DNA of 64,000 nt, from contig NZ_AUFO01000001.1 of the NCBI RefSeq assembly GCF_000426545.1, positions 310,001 to 374,000 on the forward strand, written 5' to 3'. Positions within the stretch are counted from its first letter, which is position 1, and every line of letters begins with the position of its first letter. Under the pieces are notes generated by a model. The model was not told where the DNA came from. It saw only the letters and a program-made list of their open reading frames with translations, and searched no databases. Of this stretch, positions 34,089 to 43,127 are shown piece after piece. Origin of the DNA: Paenibacillus massiliensis subsp. panacisoli DSM 21345. Its GTDB lineage: Bacteria > Bacillota > Bacilli > Paenibacillales > Paenibacillaceae. The position numbers and the translations under genes were made by a program.

Positions 34089-34120
34089 AACGAATCCGAT
34101 GGTCTCATCGGGTTCGTTTT
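34089..34120 (+). terminator. Terminator of the CoA-binding protein gene
   Basis: AACGAA-CCGATG pairs with CATCGG-TTCGTT around GTCT, then TTTTGCTTT. Confidence 0.75.
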
Positions 34121-34133
34121 GCTTTGAAAATTT

Positions 34134-34162
34134 TTGACAAATGACAGCCGACCGCTTACCAT
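34134..34162 (+). promoter_or_regulatory. Promoter of the PTS operon
   Basis: TTGACA (34134-34139), 17 bases, then TACCAT (34157-34162). No antiterminator hairpin of the RAT type and no clear cre site is seen between it and the start codon. Confidence 0.5.
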
Positions 34163-34186
34163 CATGATAGAAAGGAGAGGATAGCC

Positions 34187-36070
34187 ATGAATTGGCTAGG
34201 ATCCTTACAGCGGTTGGGCCGCGCGGTTATGCTGCCAACCATGGTGCTTCCTGCGGCTGCCATACTCCTTAGTCTGGCGAGTCTGCCTTGGAACCAATGG
34301 GGTCTGCCACTGATCGCAGAGGTGGCTCAGGCGGCCGGGAACGGCATTTTTTACTTTCTGCCTTATTTTTTTGCTGTAGGTGTAGCTCTCGGCATGTCGA
34401 ATCAGGCAGGGCAAGCGGGGCTTGCTGCTTTGGCCGGAATGGCCATCTACGACCAGGTTACGAAATATTTCGGGCAAGGACTGGTACATCCAGCCACCCT
34501 TATAGGTATTATCTTGGGCGTCATATCTGCGGTCACGCATAATCGCTTCAAGAGCATCAAGCTTCCAGAGGTACTGCAGTTTTTTGGCGGTTCACGCTTT
34601 GTGCTACTGGTCATCGGGCTTTTCTCTGCCCTATTTGCTTTTCTGATGCTGGGTATTGCCCCGGTACTCCAAGGGCTCTTGGGGCAGTTGGCTGATCTGG
34701 AGCAGCATATGGGAGGCTTTGGCCTGTTCCTGTATGGCATTTTATATCGGGTACTTGTGGCATTTGGGCTTCATCATCTGCTGAATAATGTATTTTGGTT
34801 CCAGGTTGGGACCTATGAGACGCCTTCTGGACATATCGTGCAGGGTGACCTGCCTCGCTTCTTCAGTGGAGACCCGACAGCAGGCTACTTCATGTCAGGG
34901 TTATTCCCTATTATGATGTTTGCGCTTCCGGCGATAGCCATTGCGATCATTCAGGAAGCTCGTGAGGATTTGAAGCCGAAGATTCGCAAGACGTTCCTCA
35001 CGGCAGCGTTCGTATGCTTTTTGACAGGGGTATCCGAGCAGATTGAGTTTGCCTTTTTGTTCGCAGCTCCTTATCTATTTCTGGTGCATGCTGTATTGTC
35101 AGGGCTGGCCATGTGGCTGACCTACGAGCTGGATATAAGGCATGGCTTCTCCTACTCGGCAGGCTTTATCGATTATGTGCTTAATTTCCACTTGTCAGAA
35201 AATGCTTGGCTGCTCATTCCTGTGGGCATTGCCTACGGGCTAATCTACTATGTGCTGTTTCGCTGGGCCATCCGTACGTTCCGAATTCCGACGCCAGGTC
35301 GGGAGGAAGGGTCTGTACTGGAGGACTGGGCCGGTAGCATTCCTTACCGTGCTCCACTGATTCTGGAGGCGCTTGGAGGCAAGGAGAATATCGTGCAGGT
35401 GGAGTCCTGTATCACAAGGCTACGGCTGACTGTACATAATGACAGGCTTATTGATACGACAGCTATGAAAGCACTGGGCTCGGCAGGTCTGATCAAGCTG
35501 GGAGGCGGCAATGTGCAGGTCGTCTTCGGAACGTATTCAGAGCTCATTCGGGAGGAGATTGCCAAGCTACTGCAGCGTGATCTCACTCAGGTGCTATTCA
35601 ACGCTCCGGTGCAAGGAAAAATGCTTCCGATTCATGAAGTTCCTGATCAGATTTTTGCTGCCAAGCTCGTGGGTGACGGTGTAGCTTTCATTCCGGAGAA
35701 GGGGGAGCTGGTCTCGCCTGTGCACGGCACGGTCATGCATCTGTATCCGACCATGCACGCCATCGGGATCGAGACACTCGACGGCATCGAAGTGCTACTG
35801 CATATCGGAATTGATACATCACAGCTCAAGGGTCATTTTACGGCCCTGGTGGCTGCTGGTGATCAGGTAGAGCCAGGACAACTGCTGATCAAGTTCGATC
35901 TGCAGGCTTTACGTCAGCTAGCGCCTTCGCTAGTGACACCGATGGTGATAACGAATCCGGACAGAATCAAGTCATGGAGCTTCGCTCCGTTCAAGACGGT
36001 GAAGAAGGGGCAAGCGTCGGTCATGTCTGTTGTACTGTATGATAGGAATGTTGGAGGGGTTGAAACATGA
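34187..36070 (+). CDS. PTS permease IICBA, N-acetylglucosamine/glucose type
   Basis: A 627-residue sugar transporter that takes up and phosphorylates its sugar. Residues 1-370 are the membrane EIIC domain ('YFFAVGVALGMSNQAGQAGLAAL', given here as the start of the pore region; 'GDPTAGYFMSGLFPIMMFALPA'). Residues about 385-465 are EIIB with the phosphorylated C408 (VESCITRLRL). Residues about 490-625 are EIIA of the Glc type with active H539 (LLHIGIDT) and a second His near 524. The EIIC signature G-D-P-T-A-G-x-F-M is closer to N-acetylglucosamine permeases (NagE/NagP) than to PtsG. The stop overlaps the start of the enzyme I gene. Confidence 0.88.
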   Translation: MNWLGSLQRLGRAVMLPTMVLPAAAILLSLASLPWNQWGLPLIAEVAQAAGNGIFYFLPYFFAVGVALGMSNQAGQAGLAALAGMAIYDQVTKYFGQGLVHPATLIGIILGVISAVTHNRFKSIKLPEVLQFFGGSRFVLLVIGLFSALFAFLMLGIAPVLQGLLGQLADLEQHMGGFGLFLYGILYRVLVAFGLHHLLNNVFWFQVGTYETPSGHIVQGDLPRFFSGDPTAGYFMSGLFPIMMFALPAIAIAIIQEAREDLKPKIRKTFLTAAFVCFLTGVSEQIEFAFLFAAPYLFLVHAVLSGLAMWLTYELDIRHGFSYSAGFIDYVLNFHLSENAWLLIPVGIAYGLIYYVLFRWAIRTFRIPTPGREEGSVLEDWAGSIPYRAPLILEALGGKENIVQVESCITRLRLTVHNDRLIDTTAMKALGSAGLIKLGGGNVQVVFGTYSELIREEIAKLLQRDLTQVLFNAPVQGKMLPIHEVPDQIFAAKLVGDGVAFIPEKGELVSPVHGTVMHLYPTMHAIGIETLDGIEVLLHIGIDTSQLKGHFTALVAAGDQVEPGQLLIKFDLQALRQLAPSLVTPMVITNPDRIKSWSFAPFKTVKKGQASVMSVVLYDRNVGGVET

Positions 36071-37809
36071 TATACGGCATAGGAGCTGCCTCGGGGATTG
36101 CCATCGGCAATGCTTTCGTTCTACCAAGCTGGGAGTGGGACTTAACCGATCAAAGAATGGACCCGGTGGACCTTGCCAAAGAATTTGAACGATTGTATGA
36201 AGGGATACGGACCTCCAAGGATGAGATTAATTCCATAAAGGATGAGTTCCGTGAAATCGTGGGGCCGGAGGAATCAAGCATATTTGATGCTCATCTGGCC
36301 ATTCTCGATGATCCTGCATTCATGAATGAAATTCGCGGCATCATTGAACGACAATATAAGGCTGCTGAGGTAGCCGTCAAGGAAGCCATTGATCATTTTG
36401 TTACGATGTTCGATCTGTTGGACGATGAATATATGAAGGAGCGGGCGCTCGATATCAAGGATGTCGGCAATCGTTTGCTTAAGCATCTGTTGGGGGCCCC
36501 TGAGGTGACCTTGCCGAAGGACACGCAGCCATATATTCTGGTAGCTAAGGAGCTGTCGCCGTCTCAACTCGCCCATCTGAATCCGGGGCACGTCCTAGGG
36601 ATTGTTACGCTGATCGGCGGGAAGACCTCCCATTCCGCTATCATGGCGCGTGCCCTCGGTATTCCTCTCGTGTCAGGGCTGGAAAGCAACAACAACCTTC
36701 CGGTTCAGACCGGGGATATGATGATTGTGGACGGGGACAACGGCAAGGTTTATGTCAATCCTGGAGAGACGGCACTTCGTCGTTATACGAAGCTTCGTAC
36801 AGAGCAGCTTCGTAAGAAGCAACAGCTTGAACTGCTCGCAACTGTCGATTCTGTAACGAAGGATGGCGAGCGAATTCATCTGGCTGCGAATATAAGTTCA
36901 GTTAAGGATTTGGAGATGGCCCTGAAGAATGGAGCCGAGGGTGTTGGATTGTTTAGAACCGAGTTTCTCTATATGGATCGGCCTGCTTTTCCGAATGAGG
37001 ATGAGCAATTCGAGGTGTACAGACGTGTGGCGGAGAAGGCTGGCTCTCACCCAGTTGTCATCCGCACGCTGGACATAGGAGCGGACAAGCAATTGGATTA
37101 CTTGCCGCTTCAAGAGGAAGAGAACCCGTTTCTGGGCTACCGCGCCATTCGAATCAGCCTGGATCGACGTGATATATTCAAGACGCAGCTGAAGGCTATT
37201 TTGCGAGCGAGTGCGGCTGGTAATGTACGCCTGATGTATCCAATGATTTCTTCTGTAGAGGAGTTTCGTGAAGCCAATCAGGTACTTGCTGAGGCGATGC
37301 AGGAGCTTGAGGAACGAGGTGTTCCTTTCAACCCGCGTATGGAAAAGGGCATCATGATCGAGGTGCCAGGGGCAGCCTTGATAGCGGATTTGCTTGCGGA
37401 GGAAGCGGACTTCTTCAGCATCGGCACTAATGACCTGGTACAATATGTACTCGCTGTAGACCGCATGAATGAGCAAATTGCCCACATGTATCATCCCTAT
37501 CACCCTGCTGTGCTGCGGATGCTCAAAATGATAGCGCAGGCAGCACACAGGGCTGGCATCAAGGTAAGTGTATGCGGGGAAATGGCTGGGGACGAGCGCT
37601 CTGTTCCGCTCTGGCTGGAGCTTGGGATTCATAATCTCAGTATGTCGCCACAGTCTCTACTTCGTGTGAAGCATCGTGTGCTGAATACTACGGCCTCCAA
37701 GGCGAAGGTGATTGCTCAGGAATGCTTAGGCATCTCATATGCAGCGCAGATTGAGGAGAAATTAACCGTTGCAGCAGGTTTGGTTGTAGTCGACCAGGTC
37801 AAGAGCTGA
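36067..37809 (+). CDS. ptsI: PTS enzyme I (phosphoenolpyruvate-protein phosphotransferase)
   Basis: A 580-residue soluble kinase that takes phosphate from PEP and passes it to HPr. It begins at an ATG overlapping the IICBA stop (ATGA), so the two are translationally coupled. The N-terminal domain has the phospho-His H189 in GGKTSHSAIMARA; the C-terminal barrel has 'GVGLFRTEFLYM', 'FFSIGTNDLVQYVLAVDR' and the Cys in 'VSVCGEMAGD'. Length fits general enzyme I. No HPr gene is adjacent, unlike the usual ptsHI order, so this may be a second or dedicated enzyme I. A terminator lies about 155 bases downstream. Confidence 0.93.
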   Translation: MIYGIGAASGIAIGNAFVLPSWEWDLTDQRMDPVDLAKEFERLYEGIRTSKDEINSIKDEFREIVGPEESSIFDAHLAILDDPAFMNEIRGIIERQYKAAEVAVKEAIDHFVTMFDLLDDEYMKERALDIKDVGNRLLKHLLGAPEVTLPKDTQPYILVAKELSPSQLAHLNPGHVLGIVTLIGGKTSHSAIMARALGIPLVSGLESNNNLPVQTGDMMIVDGDNGKVYVNPGETALRRYTKLRTEQLRKKQQLELLATVDSVTKDGERIHLAANISSVKDLEMALKNGAEGVGLFRTEFLYMDRPAFPNEDEQFEVYRRVAEKAGSHPVVIRTLDIGADKQLDYLPLQEEENPFLGYRAIRISLDRRDIFKTQLKAILRASAAGNVRLMYPMISSVEEFREANQVLAEAMQELEERGVPFNPRMEKGIMIEVPGAALIADLLAEEADFFSIGTNDLVQYVLAVDRMNEQIAHMYHPYHPAVLRMLKMIAQAAHRAGIKVSVCGEMAGDERSVPLWLELGIHNLSMSPQSLLRVKHRVLNTTASKAKVIAQECLGISYAAQIEEKLTVAAGLVVVDQVKS

Positions 37810-38425
37810 CGAGACCAGCCACGGGTCAACAGAGCATTGCTTGGGTGAGCACTCGGATAGCTGTGAAGGCAAGGGTGCCATAACGAACATCAATGGTTGA
37901 TTGACTCTGCAGAGCTGAACATGACTGAGTGTGATCACACTGTAGCTATAGCATCTTAATAGGAAAGGGACGCCCGCTAGAAAGAATTGCGGACGTCCCT
38001 TTATCATTTGGAGCTGAATGTGAAGTGCATACAAGTAGGTGAGTTGTGATGAAAGTTTGTCCAGTCCTACAGGAGCCTGTCAGAGTGACGCAGAGGCCTT
38101 TGCAGGGACAGTAGTAGCAAACTTCAAGCCATCTGACAAAAGCTTAACAAAGCCTCAGGAAAGTCACACGGAGTCTCAAAGCACCACAACGGAGCCTCAC
38201 CGAGCTTAGAATGCCTCTGAATGCAGCAGATGAGCCTATATGGTCTCAGATTGCTACAAATGCCTCAACGGAGCTCTGAAGAACAAAGTTCTGCCTTTGA
38301 GCTAACTCTTTATGTGCTTATCAACTTCGTTCGAGCCAACAGTGAGCTTAGCGGTGGTCGACAGGGCTCCCCACTTGTGCGATTCTATACATATATTCGA
38401 TCCGGCCAACGTACTGGTAGCTTGA
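37810..38425. other. 616-base region without a gene
   Basis: Holds the terminator at 37964-38002, a perfect palindrome GTGTGATCACAC at 37929-37940, and a stretch (about 38130-38290) where CCTCA or CTCA recurs every 20-25 bases in variants of 'ACGGAGCCTCA'. The latter looks like a decayed tandem repeat. No start with a ribosome binding site is seen. Confidence 0.4.
37964..38002 (+). terminator. Terminator downstream of ptsI
   Basis: AAAGGGACG-CCGC pairs with GCGG-ACGTCCCTTT; a strong stem with a short T-run. Confidence 0.7.
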
Positions 38426-38953
38426 TTAGCCTTTAGCTGCTAACAGATCACAAAATGCCTTGCCATAGGGCGGAAGGTCCGGCGGCCGACGTGCAGAGAC
38501 GATATGTCCGTCTGTTACGACAGCCTCGTCTTTCCAGATTGCGCCTGCGTTCTCCATATCGTCGCGGATGCCTGGCGTCGAGGTCACAGTGACACCATTC
38601 AGTATTTTTGCGGAGATCAGCACCCAGCCGGCATGACAAATCTGGCCGATGATCTTATGATCAGCATTCATTTCCTGAACAAGGTTGATTACCTTGGGGT
38701 AGCGTCTTAGCTTATCAGGCGCCCAGCCGCCAGGTACCAGAATGCCATCATAATCACGGCTATCCAGCTCATCGAATGCATATTCTGCCTCCGCAGGGAC
38801 CCCGTATTTACCGATGTAAGTCTTGCCCTTCTTCTCACCTGCGAGATGCACCTCTCCTCCCTCTTCACGAACTCGATGGACGGGATACCACAGCTCCAAA
38901 TCTTCGAATTCTTCATCTACCAGTGCAATTACTTTTTTTCCAGCCAATCTCAT
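38426..38953 (-). CDS. PfpI/DJ-1 superfamily protein
   Basis: A 175-residue protein. The start is the ATG at 38953 with AGAAGGGATG upstream. It has the class I glutamine amidotransferase-like fold of the PfpI group: 'KKVIALVDEEFEDLELWYPV' with the Glu of the active site, 'YDGILVPGGWAPDKLR', and the nucleophile elbow I-C-H-A-G-W with Cys and His. Relatives include intracellular peptidase PfpI and stress protein YraA/YfkM of B. subtilis, linked to protein repair or general stress. Exact activity is not known. Confidence 0.9.
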   Translation of the reverse strand: MRLAGKKVIALVDEEFEDLELWYPVHRVREEGGEVHLAGEKKGKTYIGKYGVPAEAEYAFDELDSRDYDGILVPGGWAPDKLRRYPKVINLVQEMNADHKIIGQICHAGWVLISAKILNGVTVTSTPGIRDDMENAGAIWKDEAVVTDGHIVSARRPPDLPPYGKAFCDLLAAKG

Positions 38954-39171
38954 GTGTACACATCCCTTCTTCTGCTTTATGCTTTTAATATAACATTCGA
39001 CGTGTAATACACCAAACGGACAGGGCTCCGTGCTGGAATTCGATAATTTATCCGTTTTTTTCGCGAAGTATGGCAATTTGTTCAACTTCTGTACAAAGGC
39101 AGGGAAATGAAGGCCAGAGGTCGAATCTCAAATGTATTGGCGTAGAATTAGATAATGGGGTGTATTGGAAA

Positions 39172-39612
39172 ATGCGCAAGCATTGTAGTTGCGGGCGGGC
39201 GATGGGTCTGGAGTTACGAGTGATTATCTATGCCCGCAAGGTCAGAATCAGACATGTTCCTGTATATGTATGTGAGGAATGCTGTGGTTACGAGATCATG
39301 CCACAGGTTGCCGGACGTATGAAAGCCTTGATTGCGGAGCTTGGAAAGTCTCCCTCCCGGCAAAGCATATCGTTTGCTCAGCGGAATGAGCTGGCGGATG
39401 TCATACGTCTGTTCATTGCAGATGAGACCGATGCCCCTGGCGAGCATTGGGAACAGCGCTTTGAAGCCGCAAGGCAGGACAGGATTAATCTCTTGCTGGA
39501 TCTTTATCGTGTTGCTTCCCAAAGTGGGGACGAGGCGTGGAAGTCACAGCTTCAAGAGAGGCTGGCTCAGCTCCCGGATTGCACCAATGATCCGTTGTTA
39601 ACTGACGCTTGA
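39172..39612 (+). CDS. YgiT-type zinc-ribbon protein
   Basis: A protein of about 146 residues. The start is uncertain: ATG at 39172 gives MRKHCSCGRAM; a GTG four codons earlier and an ATG at 39070 are also open. The N-terminal 40 residues form a YgiT-like zinc ribbon with C-S-C-G and C-E-E-C pairs (the second in VYVCEECCGYE). The rest is helical and acidic with no recognised domain. The family includes antitoxin-like regulators, but no toxin gene is adjacent, so no such role is claimed. It overlaps the promoter side of the divergent PfpI gene. Confidence 0.65.
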   Translation: MRKHCSCGRAMGLELRVIIYARKVRIRHVPVYVCEECCGYEIMPQVAGRMKALIAELGKSPSRQSISFAQRNELADVIRLFIADETDAPGEHWEQRFEAARQDRINLLLDLYRVASQSGDEAWKSQLQERLAQLPDCTNDPLLTDA

Positions 39613-39708
39613 TACTTTTCATGAAAATTTTCATGGCCATCATTGGATTTTGCATGCACTTTTTGTTACCATGTAATTATGACTATCAGTGAAAGGAATG
39701 CATGTCCA

Positions 39709-40053
39709 ATGGCTACTTTGAACCCGATCCACACTTCGGAGCAATTACACGCGGTACTGGACGCATCTTCGGACAAGCCTGTGCTTGTGTTCAAACACAG
39801 CACACGCTGTCCAATCAGTGCCCGTGCGCATCAAGAGGTAGAGAATTATCTGCGTTCCGCCAACGACAATTTTGAATACGGTATCATCCTTGTGGTTGAG
39901 GATCGTCCAGTGTCTCTGGAGGCAGCTGAGGTACTTCAAGTGAAGCATGAATCACCTCAGGTTATCCTTGTGAAGGATGGCTCAGTCGTCTGGCATACCT
40001 CCCATTCGGATATTACAGCTGGAACGCTTCAAGACACCCTGAGTCAGGTCTAA
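39709..40053 (+). CDS. brxC: Monothiol bacilliredoxin (YtxJ family)
   Basis: A 114-residue thioredoxin-fold protein. I start at the ATG giving MATLNPIHT, with AAAGGAATG upstream. Residues about 25-45 hold 'VLVFKHSTRCPISARAHQEV' with the single active-site Cys in T-R-C-P-I-S, the YtxJ mark. Such proteins remove bacillithiol from oxidised protein thiols in the cytoplasm. In B. subtilis ytxJ lies in the ccpA region, and ccpA is the next gene here, which supports the call. Confidence 0.9.
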   Translation: MATLNPIHTSEQLHAVLDASSDKPVLVFKHSTRCPISARAHQEVENYLRSANDNFEYGIILVVEDRPVSLEAAEVLQVKHESPQVILVKDGSVVWHTSHSDITAGTLQDTLSQV

Positions 40054-40283
40054 GAAGGCCTGTCATTGCGCAATTAAGGTTTTTGTCGTATCATGTTTTA
40101 AAATAGTATTTTGCACACATTGCTTCAAAATTCCACTGAATCTCATTATTCTATGCAGTATGGTACATAGGCAACTCCGGGATATGATTATACTGGCAGT
40201 ACCGATTCGGATGGTAGATGCGAAATACATAACGGTACCTGGAGAACTGCAACGAAAATTTATCGGCAATGGAGAGAAGGAAT

Positions 40284-41291
40284 GTGACGGTAACGATCTA
40301 TGATGTTGCTCGCGAAGCAGGCGTGTCGATGGCGACCGTATCCCGCGTAGTCAACAATAACCCTAACGTAAAGCCCCAGACCCGCAAGAAGGTGTACGAA
40401 GCTATTGAGCGCCTCGGCTATCGTCCGAATGCTGTCGCAAGGGGACTCGCAAGTAAGAAGACCACGACCGTTGGGGTCGTGATTCCGGATATATCTAATT
40501 CGATTTTTGCGGAGATTGCGCGTGGTATCGAGGATATAGCTAACATGTACCACTACAATATTATCTTGTGTAACGCTGATAAACGTAAAGAGAAGGAAAT
40601 CCGCGTCATTAATACGCTACTAGAGAAGCAGGTGGATGGACTGCTCTTCATGGGAGGTACGGTGACGGACGAGCATATTCAAGCGTTTCAGTCGTCCGCT
40701 GTGCCTATTGTATTGTGTGCAACGAGCGACGAGAAGGGCTCTTATCCATCCGTGGATATCGATCACGAAGCTGCAGCATTTGACGCAGTCAGCACACTGA
40801 TTCGTCACGGACACCGTCAGATCGCGATGATCAGTGGAACCCTTCAAGATCCTGCTAACGGCTATGCGCGTTTCCAAGGTTATAAGAAGGCGCTTGAAAC
40901 AGCTGGAATTGAGTACCAGGAGGACCTGGTGCGTATTGGCAACTATCGTTATGAATCTGGCGTGGAAGCGATGAAATATTTTCTTGGATTGAAGAAAAAA
41001 CCGTCCGCTATTTTCGCAGCTACAGACGAAATGGCTATTGGTGCCATTCACAGCATTCAGGATGAAGGCTTGAAGGTGCCGGATGATTTCTCCATCATTA
41101 GTGTGGATAACATTCGTATGGCCTCCATGGTGCGGCCTCAGCTTACTACAGTCGCGCAGCCGATGTATGATCTTGGCGCGGTAGCAATGCGTCTGTTGAC
41201 TAAGCTGATGAAGAAGGAAAATGTGGAGAATCCACGCGTAATTTTGCCGCATGAGACGATTCTGCGTCTGTCTGTAAGCTCTGTGGACTAG
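40284..41291 (+). CDS. ccpA: Catabolite control protein A
   Basis: A 335-residue LacI-family regulator. I prefer the GTG at 40284, giving [20 protein letters not shown] as in other CcpA proteins, with GGAGAGAAGG just upstream; an ATG five codons earlier has no site. An N-terminal helix-turn-helix and hinge ([20 protein letters not shown]) precede the periplasmic-binding-like core with 'DEHIQAF', '[14 protein letters not shown]' and '[27 protein letters not shown]' (start of the CcpA-specific end). CcpA with HPr-Ser-P binds cre sites and controls carbon metabolism. Nearby acuA/acsA are known CcpA targets in B. subtilis. Confidence 0.95.
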   Translation: MTVTIYDVAREAGVSMATVSRVVNNNPNVKPQTRKKVYEAIERLGYRPNAVARGLASKKTTTVGVVIPDISNSIFAEIARGIEDIANMYHYNIILCNADKRKEKEIRVINTLLEKQVDGLLFMGGTVTDEHIQAFQSSAVPIVLCATSDEKGSYPSVDIDHEAAAFDAVSTLIRHGHRQIAMISGTLQDPANGYARFQGYKKALETAGIEYQEDLVRIGNYRYESGVEAMKYFLGLKKKPSAIFAATDEMAIGAIHSIQDEGLKVPDDFSIISVDNIRMASMVRPQLTTVAQPMYDLGAVAMRLLTKLMKKENVENPRVILPHETILRLSVSSVD

Positions 41292-41351
41292 ATTAGACCT
41301 ATAGATACAATATATGACTTGATCTTTTGCGTGCAAGGGATCAAGCAGGAA

Positions 41352-41379
41352 GAAAGCTCCTTTACGGGAGCTTTTTTTT
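41352..41379 (+). terminator. Terminator of ccpA
   Basis: AAAGCTCC-TTTAC-GGGAGCTTT followed by more T. Confidence 0.85.
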
Positions 41380-41441
41380 CGAAATCAGACCTTGGAGGAG
41401 TCGCTCAATAGATCCAGCAGGGAAAAGGAGAGAACGTAATC

Positions 41442-42146
41442 ATGAGTGAAGTGATAGGGATTATTGGAGCGATGGATGAGGAGATTGAATTGCTGCTGTC
41501 CTCAATGGAACAACAGAATCGAGTAGAGCGGGCAGGAATTACCTATGTCGAGGGAGAGATTGAGGGGCGGCGAGTGGTTATCTGCAAATCAGGTGTCGGC
41601 AAGGTGAACGCGGCGGTGACTACACAGATTCTCATTGATCGCTTTCAGACGACGACTATTCTCTTTACAGGAGTGGCTGGTGCCATCGAACCAGAGCTGA
41701 ATGTGGGTGACATAGTCATTTCATCGACCTGTATGCAGCATGACATGGATGTCACGCCGCTTGGATTCGCGAAAGGGATCATCCCTTATCAGGAAGTCTC
41801 GGAATTTGCAGCCGACCCCGCACTGATTCAATTGGCAGAGCAAGCATGTACGGTTCTCGGAGCCAATTACCGAATTGGGAAGGTGCTGTCTGGCGATCAG
41901 TTCATTGCCAGTGTGGAAAAGGTAGCATCTCTATATCAGGAGATGCAAGGGGCCTGTACAGAAATGGAGGGAGCAGCAGTGGCACAGGTATGCCATATGC
42001 ACCGCATCCCATTCGTCGTTCTCCGATCCATGTCGGATAAGGCGGATGGCTCAGCCCATACCAGCTTTGCAGAGTTCACAGTAGAGGCATCCCGGCGCTC
42101 ACATGCCATCGTAGATTACATGCTCAAGCATCTCCCGATCCACTAA
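41442..42146 (+). CDS. mtnN: 5'-methylthioadenosine/S-adenosylhomocysteine nucleosidase
   Basis: A 234-residue enzyme that removes adenine from methylthioadenosine and S-adenosylhomocysteine in methyl-cycle and methionine salvage. ATG start, AAAAGGAGAG site. Motifs: 'IGIIGAMDEEIELL' with the catalytic Glu, 'CKSGVGKVNAAVTTQ', 'FTGVAGAIEPELNVGDIVIS', 'SGDQFIAS', and 'EMEGAAVAQ' with 'SDKADGSAH' containing the catalytic Asp. Standard length. Monocistronic with a strong terminator. Confidence 0.96.
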   Translation: MSEVIGIIGAMDEEIELLLSSMEQQNRVERAGITYVEGEIEGRRVVICKSGVGKVNAAVTTQILIDRFQTTTILFTGVAGAIEPELNVGDIVISSTCMQHDMDVTPLGFAKGIIPYQEVSEFAADPALIQLAEQACTVLGANYRIGKVLSGDQFIASVEKVASLYQEMQGACTEMEGAAVAQVCHMHRIPFVVLRSMSDKADGSAHTSFAEFTVEASRRSHAIVDYMLKHLPIH

Positions 42147-42218
42147 GCTGCTATGCGTGCTGACCGCGGAAGCTACCTACTGAAACAGAAGCGACCTCCT
42201 GCTTCAAGCGAAGGTAAT

Positions 42219-42270
42219 AGGTTGGTGGTGGTTGTGCAGGTTCACTAGGTTCACTTCACCACCAACCTTT
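42219..42270 (+). terminator. Terminator of mtnN
   Basis: AGGTTGGTGGTG (42219-42230) pairs perfectly with CACCACCAACCT (42257-42268), then TT. The loop is long (26 bases). Confidence 0.65.
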
Positions 42271-42289
42271 GCTGTAAGCGGATGTATGG

Positions 42290-42922
42290 CTAATACATTT
42301 TACGTCGCTGAAAACGAACCCGATCAAAGGCTTCCTCGGAGGATAATGAGACATTCGGCCCCACACGGACCATAAGGCAGTTCGCAGGATGTGAACAAAT
42401 CTCAGGGTCATCGGTCGCGTACCAGACCATCCCCACACATTTCATAAGCTGCTCCATCATTCTTCGATAGTCCCACACGGATAGCTTCGAGCCTTGTAAA
42501 TCCCAATGCCAATAATACTCTGTCGTATATACGATATAATCATCGAGCTGTCCTTCACGAAATCCTGTCTGGATGAGTGCACGACCGATCCCGGTGGAGC
42601 GATAATCAGAAGCTACTTCTATGGCTCCCAGTTCCAGCAGGTCATCCATATTGGCCTCCGACCAGCGCTCCAGCTCGTCAGGATAATGGAAGGTGACATA
42701 TCCGACAATGGTTGAATCCGTTCTGGCGATAATGACTCTTCCTTCTGGCAGAGCGGCAATCTCCATCAAAGCCTCATGCTGCTCCCGTGGTCTACGGAAG
42801 GCATCGAGCTGCTCATGGAGCTGAAGTCCCTCCAAATATTCGGCGGCTACCGGACCCTCCACCACCAATGGTATTTCGGCATGCGGAAGCTGCTGCTGCT
42901 GGTATATTTTCGTATGCTGCAT
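42290..42922 (-). CDS. acuA: AcuA-type protein acetyltransferase
   Basis: A 210-residue GNAT enzyme. In B. subtilis AcuA acetylates the catalytic lysine of acetyl-CoA synthetase AcsA and turns it off. Here the gene is divergent from acsA exactly as in B. subtilis. The GNAT core is at residues 55-130 (VIIARTDSTIVGYVTF, 'LGAIEVASDYRSTGIGRALI' with the acetyl-CoA loop), and the AcuA-specific end 'YYWHWDLQGSKLSVWDYRRMM' follows. ATG start with AAAGGAGC upstream. No acuB or acuC gene follows. Confidence 0.92.
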   Translation of the reverse strand: MQHTKIYQQQQLPHAEIPLVVEGPVAAEYLEGLQLHEQLDAFRRPREQHEALMEIAALPEGRVIIARTDSTIVGYVTFHYPDELERWSEANMDDLLELGAIEVASDYRSTGIGRALIQTGFREGQLDDYIVYTTEYYWHWDLQGSKLSVWDYRRMMEQLMKCVGMVWYATDDPEICSHPANCLMVRVGPNVSLSSEEAFDRVRFQRRKMY

Positions 42923-42988
42923 GAACAGGCTCCTTTCCTCGAAATGATGTCGGATTTACCTGTCTTCCCCTTTTTATAGCAAAAAAAC

Positions 42989-43033
42989 AATTCTTTGAAA
43001 AGAATAGCGGTCACAAGTGTGCTATGCTATACT
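42989..43033 (+). promoter_or_regulatory. Regulatory region of acuA/acsA
   Basis: A 7-bp inverted repeat ATTCTTT-GA-AAAGAAT (42990-43005) resembles a CodY-type box with about four mismatches to AATTTTCWGAAAATT. An extended -10 (TGC-TATACT, 43025-43033) follows, pointing at acsA, without a good -35. In B. subtilis acsA is known to be under CcpA and CodY control; no clear cre site is seen here. Confidence 0.4.
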
Positions 43034-43127
43034 GATTTAGACATAAAAAGTTCACATTTTTCCAATAGCCAAAATAAACGAGCAAGATGAGGAATCTCAT
43101 TTATCAGTCGTGAGGAGGCGAGAATTC

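Noticed and set aside
34121..34186. RAT-type antiterminator (GlcT/LicT) hairpin before the PTS gene
   Set aside because: The only hairpin is upstream of the promoter and belongs to the preceding gene; the leader is too short for a RAT/terminator pair.
39172..39612. Antitoxin of a toxin-antitoxin pair
   Set aside because: The YgiT-like zinc ribbon is shared with MqsA, but there is no helix-turn-helix domain and no adjacent toxin-sized gene.
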